This document shows, piece after piece, positions 1-7,841 of a stretch of 64,000 nucleotides of DNA; the stretch's first letter is position 1; each line of letters opens with the position of its first letter. The stretch lies in NCBI RefSeq assembly GCF_042663885.1, contig NZ_JBHSXV010000001.1. One strand, 5' to 3'. The position numbers were made by a program, and so were the translations under genes. Source of the stretch: Aquipuribacter hungaricus. Its GTDB lineage: Bacteria > Actinomycetota > Actinomycetes > Actinomycetales > JBBAYJ01. The notes under the pieces were generated by a model. The model saw nothing but the letters and a program-made list of their open reading frames with translations. It was not told the origin of the DNA and searched no databases.

Positions 1-191
1 CGGTCCTCGAGCTCGATCTCGCGGGCGATGGTGACACCGTCGTTGGTGATGACGGGCGGGCCGAAGGACTTGGCGAGGACCACGTTGCGGCCCTTGGGGC
101 CGAGCGTGACCTTGACCGCGTCGGCGAGGGCGTCGACGCCGCGCTCCAGCGCCTTCCGGGCGGTCTCGTCGTAGGACAGGCTCTTGCTCAT
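1..191 (-). CDS. groL: GroEL chaperonin, N-terminal part (cut by window edge)
   Basis: The 63 visible codons encode the start of a 60-kDa chaperonin, which folds proteins in an ATP-driven double ring capped by GroES. The translation begins MSKSLSYDETARKALERGVD and continues through the nucleotide-pocket stretch TLGPKGRNVVLAKSFG and the segment ITNDGVTIA, all diagnostic of GroEL. The rest of the gene lies off the left edge. It sits 125 bp downstream of groES on the same strand, so both probably share the CIRCE-controlled promoter. Start codon is ATG at 191. Actinobacteria often carry a second, unlinked groL; whether this genome does cannot be seen here. Confidence 0.95.
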   Translation of the reverse strand, partial: MSKSLSYDETARKALERGVDALADAVKVTLGPKGRNVVLAKSFGPPVITNDGVTIAREIELED

Positions 192-316
192 GTCACTCCT
201 GTGGTGGCGCGGGGGTGGCCGGGGGGCCACGGGTGGGCGGGACCGTGCTGGTCCCGTGCGGAGCACGTGCTGCGCGCGACGGACGACGCCGCCCGCGGCC
301 GGTGGCCGGGGCGGCG

Positions 317-655
317 TCAGCCTCGCTGCGTCACGACCTGTGGGGTCGTGTCAGCCCACTTCTCGATGACGGCGAGGACGTCGCGGGCGGAGAGGATCAG
401 GTACTCCTCGCCGCCGTACTTGACCTCGGTGCCGCCGTACTTGCTGTAGAGCACCGTGTCGCCGACCTTGACGTCGAGCGGGATGCGCTTCTCGCCGTCG
501 TCGTCGAAACGACCCGGGCCCACCGCAAGGACGGTGCCCTCCTGGGGCTTCTCCTTGGCGGTGTCGGGGATGACGAGGCCGGAGGCCGTCGTCTGCTCGG
601 CCTCGAGCGTCTGGACGACGATCCGGTCCTCGAGCGGCTTGATGGAGACAGCCAC
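317..655 (-). CDS. groS: Co-chaperonin GroES
   Basis: This gene encodes the 10-kDa co-chaperonin that forms the lid of the GroEL folding chamber. The protein opens MAVSIKPLEDRIVVQ, then the mobile loop around residues 18-37 with the SGLVIPDTA motif, then the GPGRFDDDG and YSKYGG segments typical of the family. At 112 residues it is about 12-15 longer than usual, because a hydrophilic tail follows the normal end near residue 97. It is first in a groES-groL operon, about 140 bp downstream of a promoter flanked by two HrcA-type operators. Confidence 0.97.
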   Translation of the reverse strand: MAVSIKPLEDRIVVQTLEAEQTTASGLVIPDTAKEKPQEGTVLAVGPGRFDDDGEKRIPLDVKVGDTVLYSKYGGTEVKYGGEEYLILSARDVLAVIEKWADTTPQVVTQRG

Positions 656-764
656 GTGTGCACCTCTTTCGCGACAGGCTGCAGGTCCGACCGATCGGTC
701 GACCTCATGGTCTGGTCCGCCGTGGACGGGACGTCGTCGCGGGTGCCGACCCGTCGTCAGGCGA

Positions 765-791
765 TTGGCACCCGATGCCGTCGAGTGCCAG
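765..791. promoter_or_regulatory. CIRCE operator 2 (imperfect)
   Basis: TTGGCACCC, nine spacer bases, then GAGTGCCAG: an inverted repeat matching the CIRCE consensus (TTAGCACTC-N9-GAGTGCTAA), with two mismatched positions between arms. CIRCE is the binding site of the heat-shock repressor HrcA. It overlaps the expected transcription start of the groES promoter, a position suited to block initiation. Confidence 0.85.
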
Positions 792-796
792 AAAGG

Positions 797-825
797 ACAC
801 TACTGAGACGCTGGCACTCGGTCAA
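797..825 (-). promoter_or_regulatory. groES-groL promoter
   Basis: On the minus strand a -35 TTGACC (820-825) is followed by exactly 17 bp and a -10 TAGTGT (797-802). The -35 hexamer lies inside the spacer of the upstream CIRCE, and the start region overlaps the downstream CIRCE. This is a standard housekeeping-sigma promoter bracketed by repressor sites. Confidence 0.8.
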
Positions 826-837
826 CCCGAGTGCCAG
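811..837. promoter_or_regulatory. CIRCE operator 1 (perfect)
   Basis: CTGGCACTC, nine spacer bases, GAGTGCCAG: a perfect 9-bp inverted repeat of CIRCE type. The spacer contains the groES -35 hexamer, so a bound HrcA dimer would cover the RNA polymerase site. Confidence 0.93.
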
Positions 838-909
838 GTAGTGGGCCCCGCGGGCGACGCGGGGCTGGTCCGCCGGGGCGGGCTGGCAGGATCGGGCCGT
901 GGTGGCACC

Positions 910-2166
910 GTGAGCGCGGCCGAGGACGTGACCCCCGTCCTGCACCCCGACGGCTGGGCGCTGCTGGAGGCGCTGCCCCCGTACGACCCGGCGACCGCCC
1001 TCGGCCTGGGGGCGCGGCTGCGGGAGGCCGGGGCCGCGCCGGCCACCGTGGCGGCGGCCCTCACCCAGTCCCGGCTGCGCGCCGCCGCCCGGGGCAAGCT
1101 CGGCGGGTTCGCCGACCACATGCTGTTCACCGCCGAGGGGCTGGAGCAGGCCACCCGGCTGCCCGTCGCGGCCCGCCACGCCGACCGGTTCCGCCGGGCG
1201 GGGGCCACCCGCGTCGTCGACCTCGGCTGCGGCATCGGGGTGGACGCCATGGCCGTGGCCGGCATGGGCATCGCCGTCGACGCCGTGGAGCGGGACCCCG
1301 CGACCGCCGCGGTCGCGACGGTCAACCTGCGCCACCTCGAGCACGCCGTCGTCCACCTCGGCGACGCCGAGGCCTTCCCGGACGGGCTGCCGGTCCCCCG
1401 CCCGGGCACGCCGGGCGGGACCGACGCCGCCTGGGTCGACCCCGCCCGCCGCCGCGACGGCCGCCGCCTCAAGGACCCGGAGCAGTGGTCCCCCGCCCTG
1501 TCGTGGGCGCTCGGCCTGGCGGGCACGGGCGTGGGCAGCGTCGGCATCAAGGCCGCCCCCGGCATCGAGCACGCCCTCGTCGCCCCCGGCGGGCCGGCCG
1601 CCGGCTGGTCCGCGGCCTGGACGTCGGTGGACGGCGACGTCGTCGAGGCCGTGCTGTGGTGGGGGGCGGCCGCCGAGCCCGGGACGCTCCGTTCAGCGAC
1701 CGTCCTGCGCACGGTGCCCGGTGCCGGCGGCGACGAGCAGGTGCAGGAGGCGGGCACCCTCACCGACGTCGGGCTGGGCCCGGCCCCGGTGGGCCCGGTC
1801 GGCGGCTACCTGCACGAGCCCGACGGGGCCGTCATCCGGGCCGGCCTGGTGGCGCACGTCGCCGAGCAGCTGGGCGGGCGCCTGCTCGACCCGATGATCG
1901 CCTACATCACGACGGACGAGCCGGTGACGAGCCCCTTCGCCCGCTCCTACGCCGTGCACGCCGTGCTGCCGTGGGGGCTCAAGCGGCTCCGGGCCTACCT
2001 GCAGACGCAGGGGGTGGGTCGGGTCACCGTCAAGCGCCGCGGCAGCCCCGTCGAGCCCGAGGAGCTGCGCCGGGCGCTGCGCCTGGACGGCGACCGCGAG
2101 GCCACCGTCGTGCTCACCCGCCGGGGCGACGAGCGCATCGTCCTGGTCTGCGACCCGCTGGTCTGA
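910..2166 (+). CDS. Class I SAM-dependent methyltransferase (THUMP-like type)
   Basis: A 418-residue protein with a Rossmann-type AdoMet-binding site: motif I DLGCGIG at residues 104-110, followed by an acidic residue ending strand 2 (AVERDP). A later WVDPARR motif resembles the catalytic loop of RNA/protein methyltransferases of the actinobacterial THUMP-like family. The C-terminal third (around VTVKRRGSP) looks like a substrate-binding domain. Substrate is unknown; RNA is the usual guess for the family. It is divergent from groES, so its 5' region shares the CIRCE zone. The GTG at 910 was chosen because residues further upstream look non-coding; GTG at 841 is possible. No strong ribosome-binding site is visible. 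Confidence 0.75.
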   Translation: MSAAEDVTPVLHPDGWALLEALPPYDPATALGLGARLREAGAAPATVAAALTQSRLRAAARGKLGGFADHMLFTAEGLEQATRLPVAARHADRFRRAGATRVVDLGCGIGVDAMAVAGMGIAVDAVERDPATAAVATVNLRHLEHAVVHLGDAEAFPDGLPVPRPGTPGGTDAAWVDPARRRDGRRLKDPEQWSPALSWALGLAGTGVGSVGIKAAPGIEHALVAPGGPAAGWSAAWTSVDGDVVEAVLWWGAAAEPGTLRSATVLRTVPGAGGDEQVQEAGTLTDVGLGPAPVGPVGGYLHEPDGAVIRAGLVAHVAEQLGGRLLDPMIAYITTDEPVTSPFARSYAVHAVLPWGLKRLRAYLQTQGVGRVTVKRRGSPVEPEELRRALRLDGDREATVVLTRRGDERIVLVCDPLV

Positions 2167-2220
2167 GCGGGCCCGGTCCACGCCTGCCCCGCCACCCCGG
2201 CGGGCCTCGAAAGCGTCGCC

Positions 2221-2351
2221 AGGACCACCCGCGCAGTCGTCTTCGACCGTCCGGACCCGCTGACCGGCCCCTCAGAGCACCCGCGCAGTCGTCATCGATC
2301 GCGCCCGCCCCCCGCAGCGCCGGCAAGGGCACGCGCGCAGTCATCATCGAC
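2221..2351. repeat. Intergenic array of three ~52-nt-period repeats
   Basis: Between the converging methyltransferase and tsaD genes, the core GCGCAGTC(G/A)TC(T/A)TCGA occurs three times, starting at 2231, 2283 and 2335, exactly 52 nt apart. The rest of each unit is poorly conserved. The first unit, with its upstream GGACCACC, closely matches the 51-nt repeats at 28334-28613. Function unknown; no coding potential or clear terminator is seen. Confidence 0.7.
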
Positions 2352-2363
2352 GGACGCGGCCGC

Positions 2364-3428
2364 CTAGCCCTGGACGCGGGTGACGGGCAGCGACGGGTCG
2401 GTGCCGAGGTCCCAGGCTGACGGCTCCCGTCCCGCCGCGACGAGCATCGACCCCAGCGCCGCGACCATGGCGCCGTTGTCGGTGCACAGCCCGGGCCGGG
2501 GCACCCGCACGACGAGCCCGGCGCGCTCGGCCCGCTCCTGCACGAGCGCCCGGAGCCGGCTGTTGGCCGACACGCCGCCGCCCAGGAGCAGGTGCTCGAC
2601 GCCCTCGGCCTGGCACGCGGCGACCGCCTTGGCGCTGAGGACGTCGACGACCGCCTCCTGGAACGACGCGGCCACGTCGGCCACCGGCACCTCGCGCCCC
2701 TCGTCCCGGACCCGCTCCACCCACCGGGCCACCGACGTCTTGAGCCCGGAGAAGCTGAAGTCGTGGCGGTGGTCGGTGCCGTCGCGGGCCACCGCCCCGG
2801 CACCGGTGAGCCCGCGCGGGAAGCGGACCGCGGCCGGGTCGCCGTCGCGGGCGGCGCGGTCGACGTGCGGGCCGCCGGGGAACGGCAGCCCGAGCAGGCG
2901 GGCGACCTTGTCGAACGCCTCGCCCGCGGCATCGTCGAGCGTGGAGCCCAGCACCTCGACCTCGGCGGTGACGTCGTCCACGCGCAGCAGGCTGGAGTGC
3001 CCGCCGGAGACCAGGAGCGCGACCGCGGGCTCGGGCAGCGGTCCGTGCTCGAGGGTGTCCACGGCCACGTGGGCGGCCAGGTGGTTGACGCCGTAGACCG
3101 GGACGCCCAGGCCGAGGGCGAGCGCCTTGGCCGCGGACACCCCGACGACGAGGGCGCCGGCCAGGCCCGGGCCGCTGGTGACGGCCACGGCGTCGACGTC
3201 GGACAGCGCGACGCCGGCGTCGGACAGGGCCCGGTCGAGCGTGGGGAGGATTGCCTCCAGGTGCGCGCGGCTGGCGACCTCGGGCACGACCCCGCCGAAG
3301 CGGGCGTGCTGGTCGACGCTGCTGGCGAGGGCGTCGGCGAGCAGCGTGCTGCCGACGACCAGGCCCACCCCGGTCTCGTCGCACGAGGTCTCGATGCCCA
3401 GGACGAGAGGCCCGTCGGGCCGGCTCAC
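2364..3428 (-). CDS. tsaD: tRNA t6A threonylcarbamoyltransferase TsaD
   Basis: Catalyses transfer of the threonylcarbamoyl group to A37 of ANN-decoding tRNAs, working with TsaB and TsaE. The 354-residue protein starts GTG at 3428 and shows the ASKHA-fold signature GIETSCDETG at residues 11-20 and the iron-binding histidines in NHLAAH (116 and 120). Later come SFSGLKTS and a C-terminal LCTDNGAM motif. It is last in the alr-hydrolase-tsaE-tsaB-rimI-tsaD chain, and its GTG overlaps the rimI stop (GTGA). A longer open frame runs upstream to 4601 but has no homology there. Confidence 0.97.
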   Translation of the reverse strand: MSRPDGPLVLGIETSCDETGVGLVVGSTLLADALASSVDQHARFGGVVPEVASRAHLEAILPTLDRALSDAGVALSDVDAVAVTSGPGLAGALVVGVSAAKALALGLGVPVYGVNHLAAHVAVDTLEHGPLPEPAVALLVSGGHSSLLRVDDVTAEVEVLGSTLDDAAGEAFDKVARLLGLPFPGGPHVDRAARDGDPAAVRFPRGLTGAGAVARDGTDHRHDFSFSGLKTSVARWVERVRDEGREVPVADVAASFQEAVVDVLSAKAVAACQAEGVEHLLLGGGVSANSRLRALVQERAERAGLVVRVPRPGLCTDNGAMVAALGSMLVAAGREPSAWDLGTDPSLPVTRVQG

Positions 3429-3961
3429 GAGGCCACCTGCGCGTCCGGCGCACCCGCCGCGAGGGCCGGTCCGGCCGCGACGGGCTCCCGCCGCGCGGGC
3501 AGGTCCAGGCGCATGAGCAGCGCGGCCACCCGCTCGCCGCCGGGCTCGGCAGGCGAGTAGTAGCCGGGGCGCCGGCCCTGGCGGCGGAACCCGGCGGCGG
3601 TGTACATCCCCACCGCGACCGGGTCGTGCTCGCGCACCTCGAGGTCCAGGCGGCGGGCGCCGGCCTCGCGGGCGGCGTCGACGGCGGCGGCCAGCAGGGT
3701 GCGGCCGAGCCCCCTCCCCCGCTGGTCGGGGGCGACGGCGATCGTCTGGAGCTCGGCGTCCGCGCCGTGCGCGACGACGCCGAGGTAGCCGAGCAGGGTG
3801 CCGTCGGCGTCGCGCAGCACCCGGTAGCGGCGCCCGGGCTGGCCCATCTCCGACAGGAACGACTCGCGGGTCCAGGCGTCCGGCCCGAAGGACGGCACCT
3901 CGACCTCGCGGACGTCGTCGAGGTCCCACCAGCGCATCGGCGCCACCGCCGTCCCGCTCAC
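3425..3961 (-). CDS. rimI: Ribosomal protein S18-alanine N-acetyltransferase RimI
   Basis: A GNAT-fold acetyltransferase of 178 residues. The acetyl-CoA-binding motif A is visible as VAPDQRGRGLGRTLL, followed by the LEVREHDPVAVGMYTAAGF segment typical of RimI-like enzymes. RimI acetylates the N-terminus of ribosomal protein S18. It starts at a GTG that overlaps the tsaB stop (GTGA) and overlaps tsaD at its own end, implying translational coupling. The last ~25 residues are a low-complexity Ala/Pro tail. The exact substrate is inferred from the conserved tsaB-rimI-tsaD order. Confidence 0.9.
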   Translation of the reverse strand: MSGTAVAPMRWWDLDDVREVEVPSFGPDAWTRESFLSEMGQPGRRYRVLRDADGTLLGYLGVVAHGADAELQTIAVAPDQRGRGLGRTLLAAAVDAAREAGARRLDLEVREHDPVAVGMYTAAGFRRQGRRPGYYSPAEPGGERVAALLMRLDLPARREPVAAGPALAAGAPDAQVAS

Positions 3962-4692
3962 CCGCCCACCCGCTTGGGGCTGCCGGGCTCCTGGACGTCG
4001 GGGCGGCGCAGGTACAGCGGCTCCGGGGGCAGCGGTTGCGGGCCGGACCCGGCCAGGCCGTCACGCGCGAGCGAGGCCACCCAGGCCGCGGCAGGGGCGA
4101 CGGGGAGAAGACCCTCGGACCCGTCGGCTGCACCGGACGCGCCGACCTCGAGGAGGACGGTGGCGCCCAGGGTGCGCAGCCGGTCGGCGTACAGCGCGGC
4201 GCCGCCGCCGACCACAGGCAGCCCGTGCTCGACCGCGGCGCCGGCGAGCAGCGCGGGGTCGGAGACCTGCGGGTCGCCGAGCCGCCGGCCACCCCGGTAG
4301 CGGGCCCAGTAGACCTCGCGACGGCGCGCGTCGGTGGCGACCAGGAGGTCCTCGGGCGCACCGGCGGCAACCGCCTCGGCGGCGAGGGCGTCGAGCCCGC
4401 ACACCCCGTGCACCCGGACGCCGACCACGTGGGCGAGCGCCCGGGCGGTGACCAGGCCCGCGCGCAGCCCCGTGAACGGCCCGGGACCGACGCCCGCGGC
4501 GACGGCCGTGAGGTCGGCCGGGCCCACGCCGGCGTCGGCGAGGACGGCCTTGATGGTGGGGGCGAGCAGCTCGGCGGGGCGGTTGCCCTCGTGCACGGCA
4601 CGGGCGGCGCGCGGCGCCGACGGTGGCTCGTGCTCCCCCAGCAGCGCGACGGACAGGACGGACGTCGAGGTGTCCAGGGCGAGGATCAGCAC
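3958..4692 (-). CDS. tsaB: tRNA t6A biosynthesis scaffold protein TsaB
   Basis: Non-catalytic paralogue and partner of TsaD in the t6A complex. The 244-residue protein begins VLILALDTSTSVLSVAL, the ASKHA phosphate-1 motif, and has the conserved GVGPGPFTGLR segment around residues 68-78. The GTG at 4692 was chosen because it begins the fold; it overlaps the last codons of tsaE by 7 bp. The stop overlaps the rimI GTG. Confidence 0.95.
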   Translation of the reverse strand: MLILALDTSTSVLSVALLGEHEPPSAPRAARAVHEGNRPAELLAPTIKAVLADAGVGPADLTAVAAGVGPGPFTGLRAGLVTARALAHVVGVRVHGVCGLDALAAEAVAAGAPEDLLVATDARRREVYWARYRGGRRLGDPQVSDPALLAGAAVEHGLPVVGGGAALYADRLRTLGATVLLEVGASGAADGSEGLLPVAPAAAWVASLARDGLAGSGPQPLPPEPLYLRRPDVQEPGSPKRVGG

Positions 4693-5300
4693 GCCTGAGC
4701 CTCCCGCACCCCGGGGACCCCGCGCACCGCGGCGAGCACCCGCGCGGTCCGGGCGGCCTCCAGGCCGACGGGCTCGACCCGCACGGTCCGGGGCTCGTCG
4801 CCCGGCGAGGCCTCCTCGGCGTCGGCCCCGGCGAGGGCTGCTGCGCCGCCGGCTGCCGCGGTGCCACCGGCGGCCGCGGGCTCGCGGTCCAGGTGCACCT
4901 GCAGGCGCGCGGGGCTGAGCCGCTCGGCCAGCCCCTCGCCCCACTCCACGACGACCACGGAGCGGTCCAGGTCGGAGTCCAGGTCCAGGTCGTCGAGCTC
5001 GAGCGCACCGGCGAGGCGGTAGGCGTCGACGTGGACCAGGTTGGGGCCGTCGGGGCGGGGGCCGGCGGCGTCGGGACGCTGGTGGCGGGCCAGGACGAAG
5101 GTCGGCGAGGTGACGGGCGCGGTCACCCCGAGCCCGAGGGCGAGACCCTGGACGAACGTCGTCTTCCCGGCGCCGAGCGGGCCGGTGAGGACGACGACGT
5201 CCCCGCCGACGAGCTCGGCGCCGAGCGCCCGGGCGAGCGCCCGGGTGGCGTCGGCCGTCGCGCAGCGCACGGTCGGCGGGTCGGTCGGGGAACCGGCCAT
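4686..5300 (-). CDS. tsaE: t6A ATPase TsaE
   Basis: Small P-loop ATPase that energises the TsaB-TsaD complex. The Walker A motif GPLGAGKT lies at residues 40-47, followed by TSPTFVL and the HVDAYRL motif (Walker B/switch region), then VVVVEWGEG. The protein is 204 residues, longer than the ~150 typical of the family, because of an Ala/Glu-rich C-terminal tail. The ATG at 5300 gives a normal N-terminus. It lies 13 bp after the alpha/beta hydrolase stop in the same operon. Confidence 0.93.
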   Translation of the reverse strand: MAGSPTDPPTVRCATADATRALARALGAELVGGDVVVLTGPLGAGKTTFVQGLALGLGVTAPVTSPTFVLARHQRPDAAGPRPDGPNLVHVDAYRLAGALELDDLDLDSDLDRSVVVVEWGEGLAERLSPARLQVHLDREPAAAGGTAAAGGAAALAGADAEEASPGDEPRTVRVEPVGLEAARTARVLAAVRGVPGVREAQAC

Positions 5301-5313
5301 GGTCACGGTCGGC

Positions 5314-6525
5314 TCAGGCACTGCGGCCGGCCTCCTCGGGGCCGCGCTGCTCCCGCCCCACGAGGCGCTGCACCGCGGCGGCCGCACCGCGCAGCGCCCG
5401 CTGCGGGACGGGCTCGGACTCCGGGTCCGCCAGGCGCAGCGCCCGGCGGACGAGGTCGAGGACGTGCCCGGAGACGACGTCCGGGTGCTCGAGCATGACC
5501 AGGTGCCCGGCGTGCCGGACGACGACGTGCTCCGCGTGCGGCAGCGCCTGCATGATCGCCTCGGAGTGCCGGGGCGGGGTCATGAGGTCGTGGTCGCCGA
5601 CGAGGACCAGGGTCGGCAGGTCCGCCATGACCGACAGCGCGTCCTTCTCGTCGTGCTCGGTGAACCCGGGCAGGAAGTCGCGCACCACCTCGATCGACGT
5701 GTCGGCGATGATCTTGGCGACGAAGCGGGTGAGCTCGGGCGGCACCGGCGAGGCGAACGACCAGCGCCGCACGATGAGCCGCTCGACGTCGGCGACCATC
5801 CGGCGCCCGCGCAGCACGAGGCGCGGCTGCCGGGCGAGGACGCCGAGCAGGTTGGGCGCGACGCGGGTGACCGCGCCGCCGCCGGGCAGCCCGAAGTCCA
5901 GCGTCGACAGGTCGCCGGCGCTGGTCGCCACCAGGCCGACGCCGAAGATGCGGGTGCCGAACAGCTCGGGGCGGCGCTTGGCCAGCGCCATGACGGTCAT
6001 CCCGCCCATGGAGTGCCCGACGAGGACGACCGGGCCCTCGGGCGCGTGAGCCTGCAGCACCTGCTCCAGGTCGGCGCCGAGCCGCCGGATCCGCGAGCTG
6101 CCGGCCGGGCCGATGTCCGAGCGGCCGTGGCCCCGCTGGTCGTAGGTCACCACGCGGTAGCGGCCGCGCAGGGCGAGCCGCTGGAAGTGCCAGGACTGGC
6201 TGGACAGGCCGTAGCCGTGGACGAGGACCACCGTGAGCGGGGGCGTGGTCCCGTCGCGCGGGCCGGGGTCGTCGACCTCGACGTGCAGGCGGACGCCGTC
6301 GTCGGTGTGGAGCTCGTACTCCTCGCCGTGGACCTTGCCGAGCAGGTCCAGGCCCTCGCGGTCGAAGACGGCGTCGACGTCGCGCCGGCGCGAGCGGACC
6401 CGGTCGGCGGCCACCCCCGCGGCCACCCCGACGCCGGCCGCGGCGAGCCCCGCGCCGAGACCGATGAGGCCCCACGGCGTGCGGTCGTGCGCCGCGCGGG
6501 GGTCGAGCGCGGACAGGACGCTCAC
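5314..6525 (-). CDS. Alpha/beta-fold hydrolase, membrane-anchored
   Basis: A 403-residue serine hydrolase. After a charged start comes one predicted transmembrane segment (about residues 18-42, Gly/Ala-rich), then the catalytic domain: oxyanion-hole HGYG at 103-106, nucleophile elbow GHSMGG with Ser172, an acid in VGDHDLMTP and the catalytic His in RHAGHLVML. Substrate is unknown. The gene sits between alr and tsaE, an arrangement common in actinobacteria. Its GTG start at 6525 overlaps the alr stop (GTGA); a second GTG lies one codon earlier. Confidence 0.88.
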   Translation of the reverse strand: MSVLSALDPRAAHDRTPWGLIGLGAGLAAAGVGVAAGVAADRVRSRRRDVDAVFDREGLDLLGKVHGEEYELHTDDGVRLHVEVDDPGPRDGTTPPLTVVLVHGYGLSSQSWHFQRLALRGRYRVVTYDQRGHGRSDIGPAGSSRIRRLGADLEQVLQAHAPEGPVVLVGHSMGGMTVMALAKRRPELFGTRIFGVGLVATSAGDLSTLDFGLPGGGAVTRVAPNLLGVLARQPRLVLRGRRMVADVERLIVRRWSFASPVPPELTRFVAKIIADTSIEVVRDFLPGFTEHDEKDALSVMADLPTLVLVGDHDLMTPPRHSEAIMQALPHAEHVVVRHAGHLVMLEHPDVVSGHVLDLVRRALRLADPESEPVPQRALRGAAAAVQRLVGREQRGPEEAGRSA

Positions 6526-7841
6526 CACGCGGGCTCCTCCTCCAGGACGACGTCGCCGGAGCCGGACCAGCGGCGCGGCAGCCGGGAGCCCAGCCGCGCG
6601 ACGATCTCGTAGGAGATCGTGCCGGCGGCCACCGCCCAGTCCTCGGCCGTCGGCTCGCCGAGCAGCCCGGGCCCGAGCACGACGACCTCGTCGCCGACGT
6701 CCTCCCGGGCCCCGGGACCCAGGTCGACGACGGCCTGGTCCATGCACACCCGGCCGACGACCGGGACGCGGCGCCCGCCGGTGCCGCCCACCCACACCTC
6801 GGCGCGGCCGGTGGTGGAGCGGGGCAGCCCGTCGGCGTAGCCCAGCGGCAGCAGGCCGAGGACGGTGTCCGTCGGCGCGGACCAGGCGTGGCCGTACGAG
6901 ACGCCCTCGCCCGCCGCGACGCGCCGGACGTGCGCCAGGCGCGAGCGCAGCGTGAGCGCGGGCCGCAGCCCGAGCTCGGCCGGCGTGGCCAGGTCTGGCA
7001 CCGGGGACAGGCCGTACACCGCGAGGCCGGGCCGGACCATGTCCAGGTGGAGGTCCGGGCGCGTGAGCGTGGCGGCGGAGTTGGCCAGGTGCCGCAGCCC
7101 GGGGCGCAGGCCCGCCTCGCGCAGCACGTCGACGGCGCCGTCGAAGGCGGCGGCCTGCAGGTCGACGGTGGGGTGGCGGGGAGAGTCGGCCCAGGCCAGG
7201 TGGCTGAAGACGCCGCTCACCGCGACCAGGCCGTCGCGCTCGGCCTCGGCCAGGGTGCGGGCGACCGCCGGCAGGTCCGCGAGGTCGACGCCGTTGCGGT
7301 GCAGCCCGGTGTCGACCTTGACGTGCAGGTCGGCGACCTGGCCGCTGGCCCGGGCGGCGGCCACGACGGCCTCCACGTGGCGGGGGTGGGAGACGCCGAG
7401 CGTGATCTGCCGCCGCAGCGCGGCGGCCACCGGGGCGGCGTCCCCCGACAGCAGCCAGGCCAGGACGGGGGCGTCGACGCCGGCCTCGCGCAGCCGCAGC
7501 GCCTCGTCGAGCTGGGCGACGCCGAGCCAGGACGCCCCGCCGGCCAGCGCGGCCCGGGCGACGGGCACCAGGCCGTGGCCGTAGGCGTCGGCCTTCACCA
7601 CGGCGAGGACCGGGACGCCGGTGCGCCGGGCGAGCGAGCTGACGTTGGTGGCGACCGCGTCGAGGTCGACGACGACGTGCCCGGTCCCCACGTCGGTCCC
7701 GGCGCCCAGGTCCGCCTGGAGGTGGGCGTCCACGTGGGCGTGCGGGGAGGCGGCGGGGAGCAGGGTGCCCGTGACGGGCGTGCCCGGGGGGCGGGTCCCG
7801 TCCAGGTCGGCGGCGTCGGTCCGTGCGGTCACGTCAGCCAT
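6522..7841 (-). CDS. alr: Alanine racemase
   Basis: PLP-dependent enzyme interconverting L- and D-alanine for peptidoglycan synthesis. The PLP lysine is K83 in VVKADAYGHG and the second catalytic base is Tyr316 in GVSYGHAW. The C-terminal beta domain carries VGRVCMDQ. At 439 residues it has an N-terminal extension of roughly 50 residues before the barrel (VVVDLDAV), so a start further downstream is possible. It overlaps nnr by 8 bp. Confidence 0.96.
   Translation of the reverse strand: MADVTARTDAADLDGTRPPGTPVTGTLLPAASPHAHVDAHLQADLGAGTDVGTGHVVVDLDAVATNVSSLARRTGVPVLAVVKADAYGHGLVPVARAALAGGASWLGVAQLDEALRLREAGVDAPVLAWLLSGDAAPVAAALRRQITLGVSHPRHVEAVVAAARASGQVADLHVKVDTGLHRNGVDLADLPAVARTLAEAERDGLVAVSGVFSHLAWADSPRHPTVDLQAAAFDGAVDVLREAGLRPGLRHLANSAATLTRPDLHLDMVRPGLAVYGLSPVPDLATPAELGLRPALTLRSRLAHVRRVAAGEGVSYGHAWSAPTDTVLGLLPLGYADGLPRSTTGRAEVWVGGTGGRRVPVVGRVCMDQAVVDLGPGAREDVGDEVVVLGPGLLGEPTAEDWAVAAGTISYEIVARLGSRLPRRWSGSGDVVLEEEPAW

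Noticed and set aside
2364..4601. 745-codon frame suggesting an N-terminally extended TsaD
   Set aside because: The first ~390 codons are shadow sequence of tsaB and rimI; TsaD homology begins exactly at GTG 3428.
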